A DNA stretch of 64,000 nucleotides from KBS-96 sp963722585. Lineage in GTDB: Bacteria; Acidobacteriota; Terriglobia; Bryobacterales; Bryobacteraceae. The stretch spans positions 124,001 through 188,000 of the forward strand of contig CAVRNU010000012.1 of assembly GCA_963722585.1 (NCBI GenBank). The letters are read 5' to 3'. Below are positions 43,739 to 53,546 of the stretch, piece after piece. Made by a program: the position numbers and the translations under genes. Positions within the stretch are counted from its first letter, which is position 1; each line of letters starts with the position of its first letter. The notes beneath the pieces were generated by a model. It saw only the letters and a list, made by a program, of their open reading frames with translations, was not told where the DNA came from and ran no database searches.

Positions 43739-44896
43739 GTGATCCAGTTCATTCAGGAGTCAGATAGAAAGCTGTTTGAGGATGCGATCGGGTTCGCGCA
43801 GAAACAGGTGAAGCGTCTGGTTGAGACCCACCCTGATTTCTATCCGATGTACACCAAGGCAGGAAAATGGAAGCATGATGGACCGATTTGGACTCAGTGG
43901 TGCGACGGCTTCCTGCCCGGAATGATGTGGATTTTTTCCCGCTATCTTGGACACGACCGGGCGGACGCGAAATGGTGGACAGACCAGGCTATTCGTTATA
44001 CGAAGCCGCTCGAAGGCCGCAAAGACGATAGCGATGTACACGACTTAGGGTTTATTTTTCTTTCAACTTACTATCGCTGGCATCAATTGACACGCGAGGC
44101 GAGTGTCAAAGATGTTGTACTTCAGGCCGCGAAGACACTCGCATTGCGCTTTAACGACAAGGGCCAATTTCTCAGATCTGTGGTTGCCGAAGACTCCATT
44201 TTCATCGACATCATGATGAACGTAGGTCTTATTTTCTATGCGGCGCGGGAACTCAACGATAAGAAGCTGCGGGACATTGCCGTCCGCCATTGCCTCACTA
44301 CGCGCCGTTTTCTCGTGCGCGGCGATGGTTCGGTAGCGCACGAGGGCGTCTTCGATTTGCAAACGGGTGAATTTCTCCGGCAATCGACCCATCAGGGCTA
44401 CAGGGGCGATTCGTGCTGGTCGCGCGGGCTGGCGTGGGCTCTGTACGGATTTGCGGCGTCAAACGAATATAGCCGCGACCCGCGTTTTTTGCAGACGGCA
44501 GAATCTTGCGCGGATTACTACATCACACACACACCGTCGAACGGAGTTCCGCCCTGGGACTACAATGCGCCGCTCGAAAATCGCACGCTTCTCGATACGT
44601 CGGCCGCGGCAGTCGCGGCGTCAGGCCTGCTGCGCCTCTGCCGGCTCGTGGACGATCCCCTGAAGGGGCACCTCTATTGGTCTACGGCCATTCAAGTCCT
44701 GCGCACGCTTTGCGCAAATTATCTTGCCGACAAAGACCCAAAGTGGGAAGGTGTTCTACGCGGAGGCGTGTACCACGTCCATAAGGGGTTGGGTGTCGAT
44801 GAGTCTGTGATGTGGGGCGACTATTTCTTCAGCGAAGCGCTGGAACAAGGCCTGCGCGTGATGCCAGAAATTGGAAGAAAACAGATCGTGCAATGA
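43739..44896 (+). CDS. GH88/GH105-family unsaturated glucuronyl hydrolase
   Basis: A 385-residue alpha6/alpha6-barrel enzyme. The start is GTG 43739, with AAGGGTGAG upstream; the frame to 43667 overlaps the CDGSH gene. The two Asp essential in UGL sit in DDSDVHDLGFIF (D102) and DSIFIDIMMNVGL (D157). HQGYRGDSCWSRGLAWALYGF and PPWDYNAP are further family marks. It hydrolyses the unsaturated uronic end of oligosaccharides left by polysaccharide lyases. No signal peptide, so cytoplasmic. Confidence 0.9.
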   Translation: MIQFIQESDRKLFEDAIGFAQKQVKRLVETHPDFYPMYTKAGKWKHDGPIWTQWCDGFLPGMMWIFSRYLGHDRADAKWWTDQAIRYTKPLEGRKDDSDVHDLGFIFLSTYYRWHQLTREASVKDVVLQAAKTLALRFNDKGQFLRSVVAEDSIFIDIMMNVGLIFYAARELNDKKLRDIAVRHCLTTRRFLVRGDGSVAHEGVFDLQTGEFLRQSTHQGYRGDSCWSRGLAWALYGFAASNEYSRDPRFLQTAESCADYYITHTPSNGVPPWDYNAPLENRTLLDTSAAAVAASGLLRLCRLVDDPLKGHLYWSTAIQVLRTLCANYLADKDPKWEGVLRGGVYHVHKGLGVDESVMWGDYFFSEALEQGLRVMPEIGRKQIVQ

Positions 44897-44900
44897 CGTT

Positions 44901-44924
44901 GTAGTGGCCGGGCCTGCCCGGCCT
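44901..44924 (+). repeat. GGCCGGGC palindrome, copy 1
   Basis: GTAGTGGCCGGGCCTGCCCG followed by GCCT holds an 8-bp perfect stem (GGCCGGGC/GCCCGGCC) around CT. The identical element, inverted, is at 51386-51409. It sits between two convergent gene ends and could terminate both. Confidence 0.7.
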
Positions 44925-44937
44925 CCCTATCGGGGAG

Positions 44938-46173
44938 TCAAGGCGCGGGACAGAGAGTGGCGGAATCTCTATTCGCCGCTGGAAAGCCTGGATTCTGCGC
45001 CTCGCGAAGCTTGCGATGCAGGTCCAATTCCCGCTCAGCTTGATCGCGTTGCCCGGCGCGCAGATAGGCCTGACCCAACCGATAATGCGCTTCAACTAGA
45101 TCCGGGTTCGCCTCAATTGCGTTCCGGTATTCTGCGATCGCCCCCTCATATTCGCCGTGCTCGGCATAGAGTGTTGCGAGCTGAAAATGAGCATCCGCAA
45201 ACACGGGCTTCAACGCAATAGAGCGCTTCAGGAGTTCCTCCACTTTCTGAGATTGCGGCCCATTGGGTGTGTCCGGCTGGATGGCTCTCAGACTGCACGC
45301 GTATGCATAGTTCGCCTCCGCGTTGTCGGGAGCCATGTGGACGAGCCTCTTCATCTCCTCAACCTGAGCCGTCGTCGTTTCTGTCCCCGCATTGCCAAAG
45401 ATTCGTGCCATGAAAATATACGGCGCTCCGTTAGACGGATCCATTTCGGCCGCATGTAAGAGGATTTTCAATGCGGCCGAGGCGTTTCCCCCGCCGTAAG
45501 TGGCCGCTCCCAGGCCAATCGTCAAGGCTGTCGATTGCGGATGCAGGGTGACGGCTTTTCTGAATGCCTCGACGGCCCGATCCGAATGCCCTGTGACTAT
45601 GAGCGCTGTTCCCCAAGCAAAAAAATTTTGTTCGTTGGGCTTCGATGCCGATGCCAGCCGGAAACGCTCCTCCGCGGAATCAAATCTTCCGAGCGTCTCT
45701 TCGGCAACGCCCATCAGGATGAGCGCGGAGGCGTCTCGCGGGTTCAAGTTTCGCGCCCTCTCGAAATAAGACAGCGACTTTGCTGAGGCTCCGTGCTCAA
45801 AGTAGAACTCGCCAGCCTGAAGATTAGCGCCGTAATCGTCCGGCTGCTGCTTGAGCGAATCGAGAATTTGACCTTCCTGGCCGCATGAAAGGCCGCTAGC
45901 GTGATAGAGGTCCAGTTCGTGCCGCTGCAGCGTCAACATGTCGCCGATCAGCGCCGATTGCGATTTCGCGGCGGCGGAGGCCGAATAGCCGCCGGAATCA
46001 ATCGTTCCTTTGACGCCCACGGAGTGTAAGGCCGGACCATTTTTTCCGGCTTCGTCGCGATTGTCGAGGGCTGGTGCATTCGATGGAGGCTGCGTCTCGC
46101 TCGGAGCGGGGGTTTGCGCCATGCCTGCGCTCAATATCACCATTCCGCAGATAAGGCGCGAAAAGGACAGCAT
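44938..46173 (-). CDS. Exported TPR protein, last gene of the receptor operon
   Basis: A 411-residue protein: signal peptide about 1-19 (MLSFSRLICGMVILSAGMAQ), a low-complexity region, then about seven TPR repeats (for example SLSYFERARNLNPRDASALI and AIAEYRNAIEANPDLVEAHY) from about 105. It starts a few bases after the stop of the FG-GAP/TPR gene and ends beside a dispersed palindrome. Such TPR proteins commonly accompany Oar-type receptors in Acidobacteria; a shared role in polymer uptake is inference. Confidence 0.85.
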   Translation of the reverse strand: MLSFSRLICGMVILSAGMAQTPAPSETQPPSNAPALDNRDEAGKNGPALHSVGVKGTIDSGGYSASAAAKSQSALIGDMLTLQRHELDLYHASGLSCGQEGQILDSLKQQPDDYGANLQAGEFYFEHGASAKSLSYFERARNLNPRDASALILMGVAEETLGRFDSAEERFRLASASKPNEQNFFAWGTALIVTGHSDRAVEAFRKAVTLHPQSTALTIGLGAATYGGGNASAALKILLHAAEMDPSNGAPYIFMARIFGNAGTETTTAQVEEMKRLVHMAPDNAEANYAYACSLRAIQPDTPNGPQSQKVEELLKRSIALKPVFADAHFQLATLYAEHGEYEGAIAEYRNAIEANPDLVEAHYRLGQAYLRAGQRDQAERELDLHRKLREAQNPGFPAANRDSATLCPAP

Positions 46174-46181
46174 GGGAGCTC

Positions 46182-46628
46182 CTACCGCGTCGACTCCTGC
46201 AGTGCCTTTTGCACTTCCTGGTTGTCGGGATGCCGCGTGAGAAAGCTCTTCAAAATGTCCCTGGCATTCTGCTGCTCTCCAGTCTGTCTGTAGATCAGAG
46301 CGATATTCATGTAAGGACGATCATAATCGGGAGCCATCTTCGTGCATCGCTCGAAACACTCGAGTGCTTTATCCTGCCGCCCCAGCCGCAGGTAAACGAC
46401 TCCTAGATTATTTAGGGCAATCGAATCGTTGTCGCGAAGCTGAAGCGTTCGCTCCAACTCGCGGCGAGCGTCCTCGAATTTTTCCTGTCCCGCCAACAGC
46501 ATGCCCAAAGCGAAATGGAATTCCGGATCGTTCGGGCTCGACGGCAATGGCGTTTTCAATGGCTTGCTGAGCCTGATCCAACCGGCCTTGCCAGCGATAT
46601 AACATGACCAGATTTTGAAGCGCCACAA
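46182..46628 (-). pseudogene. C-terminal TPR part of the FG-GAP/ASPIC protein (other frame)
   Basis: Completes the gene at 46408-49962 after a frameshift near 46535-46545. Coding sense resumes at SPNDPEFHFALGMLLAG and continues through two or three TPR repeats (LNNLGVVYLRLGRQDKALE) to a natural end. The residues before PNDPEF are a shadow reading. One extra G near 46538 would explain the break. Confidence 0.7.
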
Positions 46629-49600
46629 GATGATTCGGTTTAGCTTTGACGGCTTGCTGAAAATATTGGAATGCGGCGTTATAGTCCTTCTGCTGACCCG
46701 CTACCGCGCCAAGGTTAGTCCACGCGTCGGCGTCTTGAGGATCTAAAGCGACAGCCCGCTCCAAATTTACTTTCGCTTCCGCCAGCCTTTGCTTGTTGAG
46801 ATAAATGGTGCCGAGATTGTAGTAGGCCGGCGCATAATTCGGATTTGCCGCAATCGCGGCCTGAAAACTATCGAGTGCGGCATCGGCGAATCCATTCTGA
46901 ATGTAGGCGATGCCGTAAGTGAAATAATTTCGCCGCGGCGGTCCGCCATGGTATTGGCCGTTGAAGGCTAGGGCCTTCTTCAACCGCTCCGCTTGACTCT
47001 TTGGAGCGTCCTTCCAATCCTTGAGGATATGTTCCGGATCCACGGCTCCCTGGTAAACCTTAACAATGGCAGACTGCTCGTCGAGGAGAAACGATACCGG
47101 CGCTTCCAGATCGCGCCTCCGATCGAACAAATATCGATACAGAATGTTGTAGATGCTGGCTGTAGCCTCATCGGCCGGCAAGACGGGGAACTGAACGTTC
47201 GCGGCGCGGCCATCAAGGTTTATGGCGGCAATCTGTACGGATTTCCTCCGGAATGCGCTCCAGCCGGCTTGGAATCTGGCCAGTTGATCGCGGCTCCGCC
47301 CGCAATCGCTCGCGACCATCGCGAGCACCAAAGGCCGGCCTCGAAACGCGCTTAAACTTTGAGTTCGGCCGTTCGAGTCCGGCAATGTGAAAGCGGGCGC
47401 ACGAAGAGGCTCCACAAGCCAGGTCTCGAAGTTAGAAGGCAAATGTTCAGCGCGCCCCTCGAAACTCTGCTGCTTCTTTCGTGGCTGCTTCAAGCGAAAG
47501 GGTGTGGCTTGAAATTTCTCGGCGCCCTCCTCGATTGCGACGCGATGATTGAGCGGAATGTTCTCGAAGGACTGCGTTTCGCCTCCAGGCCAGCGAACAG
47601 TAGCTCGAAGGTTCCCTGCGAAAGATCCCAAGCCAAAACTTAGCTCCTTGGTGTGTTGCGAGAGAAAGCCGGAGCCGGCCTGCACAAACTTCACCTGCCG
47701 GGTTTCTGCTTCCACCGCAATCACCGCGCCAATTGCATCACGATTGCTTTTGTTGCCGCGCAGCCGGAAGATGACCGAGTTTCCGATGGGATTCAGTTCG
47801 TTATGCAGAATGCGAAGTTGAGGCGTATTCCGATTCTTGAGAATCACCTCGAGCCTTCCATCGTGGTCGAAATCTGCGAGCGCGAAGGCGCGGCTATCGT
47901 CGTCGAAGTCCAGGCCCAGAGGGCCGGAGATCTCGGCAAACGTGCCGTCGCGATTGTTTAGAAAAAATACATTCCGTTCGTAGCCGTTCCAGGAGTGGTC
48001 CGATCGAATCAATTCATTGATCGCGTTCCACGCCAGCTCATAGTCCATCGAGCCGCTCCCTGTATCTAGCGAGCGCGATACGATCTGCCGCCAAAAAAAG
48101 CTGGAAAGATCCTGGCGATTTGCTCCGGAAACAAAGCCATTGGTGACGTAAAGGTCGGCGAATCCATCGTGATCGAAGTCCCAGGCATCGGCGGCCCACG
48201 ACCAGCGGCCCATGGCAACCTGCGCCCTTTGAGTGACATCGGTCAGAGGCTGCCCGACCCCCTCGTTCTGAAATAGCGAGTTGCCGGCTGCGTGCTTTCG
48301 ATAAGCCCGCCGGATACCGGAGTCAACACCCGGCAGAAAATATTCCTGCTCCGTCACACGGTTACCCGCGGCCGACCACATGTCCGCCACATACAGATCG
48401 TGCCTCCCGTCATGGTCATAGTCGAACCAGGAGACGCTCATTCCCGCGCCGAAATCTTCGACTCCCGCCTCGTGAGCGATGTCGGTGAACGTGCCATCGC
48501 CATTGTTCCGGTAGAAATTTTTCCGGCCGAAATCGTTGGCCACATACAAGTCGGGCCACCCGTTGCCGTCATAGTCGCACCAACCGCAGGCGAATGTGAA
48601 CCGGTTGTTGTTCTGGTTCATGCCGGAACGCTCCGTAACGTCTTCAAACGTCCCGTCGCCGCGATTACGAAGCAGAAAATTAGGCGGCCCGTTTTGCGCA
48701 TCGTAATAGGGCTTGGGATGCGTGTACTGGCTCAGGCCCTGATAATACGCGTAAAGGCAAAAGTAGATGTCCAGGAATCCGTCACGGTCATAGTCCGCGG
48801 CCACAACACCAGTAAAAGTTCCGGCCGGAGGTTTCGCGAATTGAAACGCGTCGGGCTTCAATTCGAACTTGCCGCGCCCCCGATTCAAATAGAGAAGCGG
48901 CCCGCTGGTTCGAACCACAAGAAGATCCTGCGTCCCGCTATTAGTGAAGTCGGCAAATAGCGCCGAAGCCGTGCCATCCAACAGCCCTAATCCGGTCGCG
49001 TCCGTGACATCTTCGAACGTTCCGTCGCCGCGATTCTTATAAAGCCTGTTGGGAAGTCCCGACGGCTGGCACACATAGAAATCGTCGAACCCATCGCCAT
49101 CGAAATCGCCTACCGCCACGCCGTTGTTGCCATACACATCGACGCCAGCGGCGGCGTCGTAAATGGTTCGCCAATAATCCACGCCACGCATCATTTGTTG
49201 TCTGTAGGAAGTATTCCCGGCGAGGCATTCCGCTGTTATTTCGACGAAGCCCGGACCTGAAACGCTCGAGCGCGTCTCTTTCGCGGCCTGCCACCGGCGA
49301 ATCCGCCACTCGCCCGACGAGCCACACTGCCATTCGAGTGTCCAATCGCCTACGCGCTCTTCGCGTGCATCTTCGCTCGAGTGAGCCACAATGTCGTAGC
49401 GAATCACGGTATCTACTTCGAGAGGCGACTCGGCGCGAACTCTAAGGCTTGTGACTTTAAATTCTGCGCAAGCGATCTTTGTGACGCCCGAAAGATATTC
49501 CTTCCAGTTATTGAGAAATGGCGCGCGTCCTCTCAGTTCCTTCGCGCTGAATTCGATCGATGCCGCGCTCACCGCTCCCGGCTTCCGCAGAGGAACGGCC

Positions 49601-49962
49601 TTGAAGTCTCGAAGTGAGGAGAACACAACATCTTCGGCGACGAGATTGTCGAGCGCAGCGGCCTCGCGGCCCGGCGACCGGAGAGCCGCGCTCCATTGCC
49701 TCAGCAGCGCCTCGATCTCCGCGGCGTATTTTTCACAAACAAACTGATCGCTTCCCGGCGGCAGCTTAGCGATGAACTTCTCTAATCCAGGCGAAACCTG
49801 TGAACGCGACTTGATTTGACAGGAATTGGAAGCGAAAGATGACGACGAAGCCGCGATTGCCGGTGGCCTTGCGGTCAGAAACACGGAAGTGAGTGCCGTG
49901 TCGACCAGAAACGAGCGCCGGGAGAATAGCTCGGACAAGATGCTGTCGCGGGGACTCTTCAT
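46408..49962 (-). CDS. Exported FG-GAP/ASPIC-UnbV/peroxiredoxin-like/TPR fusion protein (frameshifted at 3' end)
   Basis: Reads 1,184 residues, with about 120 more in the next frame. Tat-like signal SRRSFLVDTALTSVFL; an NTF2-like domain at about 60-235; FG-GAP/VCBS repeats (many DFDGDGFDDFYVC-type calcium-binding loops) at about 265-740; ASPIC/UnbV near 760-840 (WPGGETQSFENIP); a thioredoxin/AhpC-like domain near 875-1010 (APAFTLPDSNGRTQSLSAF), whose usual Cys position reads SDCGRSRD; then TPRs. It starts nine bases after the preceding TPR gene. Likely an envelope protein that works with the Oar-like receptor. Confidence 0.85.
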   Translation of the reverse strand: MKSPRDSILSELFSRRSFLVDTALTSVFLTARPPAIAASSSSFASNSCQIKSRSQVSPGLEKFIAKLPPGSDQFVCEKYAAEIEALLRQWSAALRSPGREAAALDNLVAEDVVFSSLRDFKAVPLRKPGAVSAASIEFSAKELRGRAPFLNNWKEYLSGVTKIACAEFKVTSLRVRAESPLEVDTVIRYDIVAHSSEDAREERVGDWTLEWQCGSSGEWRIRRWQAAKETRSSVSGPGFVEITAECLAGNTSYRQQMMRGVDYWRTIYDAAAGVDVYGNNGVAVGDFDGDGFDDFYVCQPSGLPNRLYKNRGDGTFEDVTDATGLGLLDGTASALFADFTNSGTQDLLVVRTSGPLLYLNRGRGKFELKPDAFQFAKPPAGTFTGVVAADYDRDGFLDIYFCLYAYYQGLSQYTHPKPYYDAQNGPPNFLLRNRGDGTFEDVTERSGMNQNNNRFTFACGWCDYDGNGWPDLYVANDFGRKNFYRNNGDGTFTDIAHEAGVEDFGAGMSVSWFDYDHDGRHDLYVADMWSAAGNRVTEQEYFLPGVDSGIRRAYRKHAAGNSLFQNEGVGQPLTDVTQRAQVAMGRWSWAADAWDFDHDGFADLYVTNGFVSGANRQDLSSFFWRQIVSRSLDTGSGSMDYELAWNAINELIRSDHSWNGYERNVFFLNNRDGTFAEISGPLGLDFDDDSRAFALADFDHDGRLEVILKNRNTPQLRILHNELNPIGNSVIFRLRGNKSNRDAIGAVIAVEAETRQVKFVQAGSGFLSQHTKELSFGLGSFAGNLRATVRWPGGETQSFENIPLNHRVAIEEGAEKFQATPFRLKQPRKKQQSFEGRAEHLPSNFETWLVEPLRAPAFTLPDSNGRTQSLSAFRGRPLVLAMVASDCGRSRDQLARFQAGWSAFRRKSVQIAAINLDGRAANVQFPVLPADEATASIYNILYRYLFDRRRDLEAPVSFLLDEQSAIVKVYQGAVDPEHILKDWKDAPKSQAERLKKALAFNGQYHGGPPRRNYFTYGIAYIQNGFADAALDSFQAAIAANPNYAPAYYNLGTIYLNKQRLAEAKVNLERAVALDPQDADAWTNLGAVAGQQKDYNAAFQYFQQAVKAKPNHLVALQNLVMLYRWQGRLDQAQQAIENAIAVEPERSGIPFRFGHAVGGTGKIRGRSPRVGANASASRQRFDCPK

Positions 49963-49971
49963 TCTTTTCGC

Positions 49972-50829
49972 TTACGGGCTCTTTCGCTCCGTAATCTCGA
50001 GGTAAAACTTGGCATTCGGGTAATTTTGCTCGGCCGCCAGCGTAGCTTTGAATTCGCGGATGGCGCCTTCTCGATCGCCGGTTTGGCGCAACGCCATTCC
50101 AAGTCCGAAATGCGCGCCAGGATCGCGAGGGCGAAGCAGAATCAGTTTGCGGAACTCGAGCGCCGAGTTTGTTGCATCGCCATTTTCCAGATAAGCGACG
50201 GCCAGATTATTGCGGGCTTCAAAATTGTCGGGCTGAAGCGCCAGGGCTCGCAAGAATTCTCCAATCGACCCTAGCGTATCGCCTCTCGCATTCAGCGCGC
50301 GACCCGTTTCATTATGGCGCTGTGACGTTTCCGGCAGATTGTCCGGAGATTCGAGCGCCGCGCGCGCCTCTCGCGTGTCGCCTTTCTTCTCGAGCATGCG
50401 GGCTAAATTGAATTGAGCTCTTGGTAACAGCGGGTTCAACGAGATGGCTTCCCGTACTTGAGCGATGGCTTCATCAAACTGGCCGGCATCGGCAAGTACT
50501 AAGCCAAAATTGTAGTGCGCGATCGCGAAATCGGGCTTCGCCGTAACCGCCGCATGAAGCGATTTCAAAGCTCCCGCCCTATCGCCCTTCGCGGCCAGAT
50601 CCAAGCCCACGTTGCTCAAATGCCTCGCCTGGTCGGCCAGTACGCTTCGATGGTTCAACTGCTCCACTTGCTTGAGTTCCACTTGGGCGGACGATTCATT
50701 GTGCTGGGCGAGGAAGAGGCGAGCCAGCGCATAATGGCCGTCTGAAAGATCGGGATTGATTTGAAGGGCCGCTTCGAGCTCGGCGTGCGCTTCGTCGATA
50801 TTGTTCTCGCCCAGCAGGCATTTCCCCAA
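49972..50829 (-). pseudogene. TPR protein, C-terminal part (after a frameshift)
   Basis: The downstream portion of the gene starting at 51365. True coding resumes near 50857 at PNYAEAHVRLGKCLLGEN; an internal start at 50829 exists but is not a gene start. It contains about eight TPR motifs (for example HYNFGLVLADAGQFDEAIAQ and ARNNLAVAYLENGDATNSAL). One missing base joins the two parts into a single protein of about 460 residues. Confidence 0.75.
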
Positions 50830-51365
50830 GCGGACATGAGCCTCGGCATAATTCGGTCGCGATCAATGGCCAGCCGGTACTCCGCAATAGCGGCCTCGGT
50901 TTGCGACGCCGCTTCGCGCGCCATGCCAAGGTTCAAATGCGCCTCCCCATAATCGGGCCAGAGTCGAATCGCACGCTCAAATAACGGTACAGCTTCATCG
51001 GATCGGTTCATGCTAACCAGGGCCACCCCAAGCAGATTTAGCGCTTCCGGATATTCGGGCCGAATCTTGAGCGCGGCTCGGCACTCGCCCGCTGCTTGCG
51101 GCCAATCTAATTTGTCCTTGGGTTGGGCGATCAGTGTCAATGCCAGGCGGTAATGAGCCTCCGCGTAATCGGGTTTGACTTCAATTGCCTGCCGGAATTC
51201 GCCTTCCGCGTGCAGCATGTCGCCCACCTCTCCAAAAATCAGGCCGAGCTGATAGTGCGCCCGCGGATCGTGAGGATTTTGTTTTAAGGCTGTTTGTATC
51301 TCTGAAATGGTTTGGGGGGACGCCGCTGTGGCCAGCAAACTTAAAATAAGCAGGATACATCTCAT
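50655..51365 (-). pseudogene. TPR protein, N-terminal part (before a frameshift)
   Basis: Starts at ATG 51365 with a signal peptide (MRCILLILSLLATAASPQT) and runs through four TPR repeats (AHYQLGLIFGEVGDMLHAEG, YPEALNLLGVALVSMNRSDE) to about residue 168 (EYRLAIDRD). Beyond that the frame gives nonsense. The rest is in the frame ending at 49972. The gene lies between the receptor and the FG-GAP protein in one operon. Confidence 0.75.
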
Positions 51366-51385
51366 CGTGCGACCTGGACGTCTCG

Positions 51386-51409
51386 CGAAGGCCGGGCAGG
51401 CCCGGCCAC
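51386..51409 (-). repeat. GGCCGGGC palindrome, copy 2, and adjoining GGGCGAGG hairpin
   Basis: The inverted twin of 44901-44924. About 25 bases to the right, 51434-51453 holds a second perfect hairpin, GGGCGAGG-CCCG-CCTCGCCC. Both lie in the 98-base gap between the receptor stop and the next TPR gene, so they may reduce read-through in the operon. Confidence 0.7.
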
Positions 51410-51463
51410 TACGAAACCCGCGAACCGCTGTAGGGGCGAGGCCCGCCTCGCCCAGGGCCGATA

Positions 51464-52147
51464 TCAAAACGACAGCTTTAATGCTAATTGAATCAATCTG
51501 GGCTGACTTCCGGACGCGGTGGATGTGATCACTCCGTAGCCCGCATTGCCAATTGTAGATCCCGGATTTCCAAAATTCGGGTGGTTAAAGATGTCGAAGA
51601 ACTCACCCCTGAATTGCAGTCTCCATCGTTCGAGAAAATCGAAATTGCGGAAGACGGAGAAATCGAGATTCCAGAAGTTGGGCCCGCGAAGGATGTCCCG
51701 TCCGGCATCCCCGTAAGTGTACGGCGGCGACACCGCAAAGGCGCTGGTGTTGAAATATTCCGCGAGCGTTGGATTAGAAAGGTTCGGATTGCCGACGATA
51801 TCGGGGCGCTGCGATCCGCCGCCGACGTTTGCGTTATCGAAATTGATTCCTGGTGTATAGACAGTACCGCTGCGCGCGGAAAAGATGCCATTCACCTGCC
51901 AGTTTCCCAACACTGCTGCCCCGATCCCGCCGTTATTCAGGAATGGCTTGCCTTTGCCGAACGGCAGTTCATAACCCGGGCTGAATGTAAACACTAAGGG
52001 CACGTCGAGAGGCGACGCGGCTTTTTCGGCGTTCAAATCGTATGGATTCTGAATGCTGCAGGCTTCCCAAAAATCGGCGCAACCACCAACGTCGATATTC
52101 TTCGACCAGGTGAAAGCTCGACTTTGTCCAATCAGGCGGCATAACAA
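51464..52147 (-). pseudogene. Oar-like TonB-dependent receptor, C-terminal part (after IS insertion)
   Basis: The last 217 or so residues of the receptor, starting within the IS. Host sequence begins after 52116 with TWSKNIDVGGCADFWEACSI and runs through beta-barrel strands (FTFSPGYELPFGKGKPFLNN, WNLDFSVFRNFDFLERWRLQ) to a terminal Phe (IQLALKLSF), the usual end of outer-membrane barrels. No start of its own is expected, so the piece is silent unless the IS leaves. Confidence 0.9.
52112..52116. repeat. Target-site duplication, left copy
   Basis: GAAAG, identical to 53547-53551 on the other side of the IS. Deleting the IS plus one copy rejoins the receptor in frame (LFFITS joined to FTWSKNI). 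Confidence 0.9.
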
Positions 52148-53546
52148 AGGGCTTCAGAGAATCGTTCCAGAAGCTGCGAAGGCGATTGGTTGATCTCTGA
52201 GGGGGAATGAGAGGTGAAAGAATCGTTCCAGAGATGCTTGCGAACTGCGGCCAAAGCGTCGGAGAAGGTGGGGAGGGATTTCTGATACCAAGCGGTTTGC
52301 AAAGGCAAGACTTGGTTTTGCTTTCTCAAACGAGAAGCCAGCAGAGTGACGAGGGAGAACATAGCAAGCAGCAGCGGAGTGCTGCGAGCAATGGCTTTGT
52401 CGGACCATTGGCGCTGAGTTTCCAGGCCGAGATGAGCTCGGGATTCCTCGAAGGTGACTTCCACCTGCCAGCGGCAGACATAGGCCTTGATGATATCCAG
52501 AGGTGCGGCGGTGAGGTCGGTGGACAACAGGGCCAGCGGATCGAATCGTCGTTGCGGGTCACGGATCAACACCCAGCGGATCTGGGAGGACGGCAGCCCG
52601 CCGTGATACCAAATGGCTGTGTCCGAGCAAAACTCGACGGTTCTGCCAGCACGGCCGTACCAGTTCCGGAGGAGCGCTTTCTTCCAACGGGTCTTGGAAT
52701 CAGCCATACGCTGTTGAAGAGAAGGCAGACGGGCTCCAATTATGCGGGGTCGGCCCGCACGACCGGGTGAACGCGCCGGAGCGGGTTGGTAGAGACGGGC
52801 ATCGAGGCGGAGTCGAGTGATGCAAGCGATGTTGACTCGGCGCAACTGATACAGAAAATCCAAGGCGGCAAACGCACCATCGGCAACCAACGTTAGCTTC
52901 CGCCGCGGCAACCACCGTCGCAATTGGAAACACTGTTGCCGGGCCCAATGGAGCAGTGTCTTCGGCTTCCGGTTTCCGTTCTCGTAGTAGCGCTCCGAGG
53001 GCGCCAAACTGGTCAGAACCGGAAGTGCCCAGACTCGTTGCGCCCACCCAATACGGATCAGCAGCATAAGACTAAGCCAGCGCAGGCCGGACGCCTTGAC
53101 AAAATGACTCTCCGAAGAGCGAACTGGATCCCGATAAATTCCCCGGGCCCGAATCTTGGGACCCCAACGCCGTTCCACTGTGTCGTCTAAACCGAATAAC
53201 AGCGGACCTTGAGGAGAGAACTGATCTATGAGCAAACCCAACAAAATCCGGCTTCCTTGGCGCAGATCCCACGCCGCGCGATTCAGAACACGATGAAAAT
53301 TCTGAAACTGCTTCTCCTGGCCTAAGCCCATGATGCGCAAAATACCGCACACCGTCCGTCGGCCTGGCGCCAAAATAGCGCCCACCATCAAAACCACGGC
53401 ACGCTGCCAGGTGCGATTGAGCATCATGGGTTGAAATGCTAGGATGATCGGAGCGAAGTCAGAGGGGAGGTTGATCATAAAACATTCTCGCTAAGAATTG
53501 TTTAAATCATCTCACCCTCCCTTCGTTTCAATTGGACAAAGTCGAG
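52117..53546. mobile_element. IS4/IS701-like insertion sequence, 1,430 bp
   Basis: Ends in perfect 16-bp inverted repeats (CTCGACTTTGTCCAAT at 52117-52132 and its complement at 53531-53546). It is flanked by a 5-bp duplication, carries one DDE transposase gene, and splits the Oar-like receptor. Ends, duplication and gene are all intact, so it is probably a recent, possibly active, insertion. Family assignment is by transposase motif only. Confidence 0.93.
52132..53478 (-). CDS. IS4/IS701-type DDE transposase
   Basis: A 448-residue transposase. D98 or D99 (LLFGLDDTVERRWG), D200 (LTLVADGAFAALDF) and E344 or E345 in CRWQVEVTFEESRAHLG form the DDE set with the W-x2-E-x2-F spacing of the DDE_5 group. 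Starts at ATG 53478. The stop falls in the left inverted repeat, as is usual for compact elements. It transcribes in the same direction as the disrupted receptor gene. Confidence 0.93.
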   Translation of the reverse strand: MINLPSDFAPIILAFQPMMLNRTWQRAVVLMVGAILAPGRRTVCGILRIMGLGQEKQFQNFHRVLNRAAWDLRQGSRILLGLLIDQFSPQGPLLFGLDDTVERRWGPKIRARGIYRDPVRSSESHFVKASGLRWLSLMLLIRIGWAQRVWALPVLTSLAPSERYYENGNRKPKTLLHWARQQCFQLRRWLPRRKLTLVADGAFAALDFLYQLRRVNIACITRLRLDARLYQPAPARSPGRAGRPRIIGARLPSLQQRMADSKTRWKKALLRNWYGRAGRTVEFCSDTAIWYHGGLPSSQIRWVLIRDPQRRFDPLALLSTDLTAAPLDIIKAYVCRWQVEVTFEESRAHLGLETQRQWSDKAIARSTPLLLAMFSLVTLLASRLRKQNQVLPLQTAWYQKSLPTFSDALAAVRKHLWNDSFTSHSPSEINQSPSQLLERFSEALCYAA

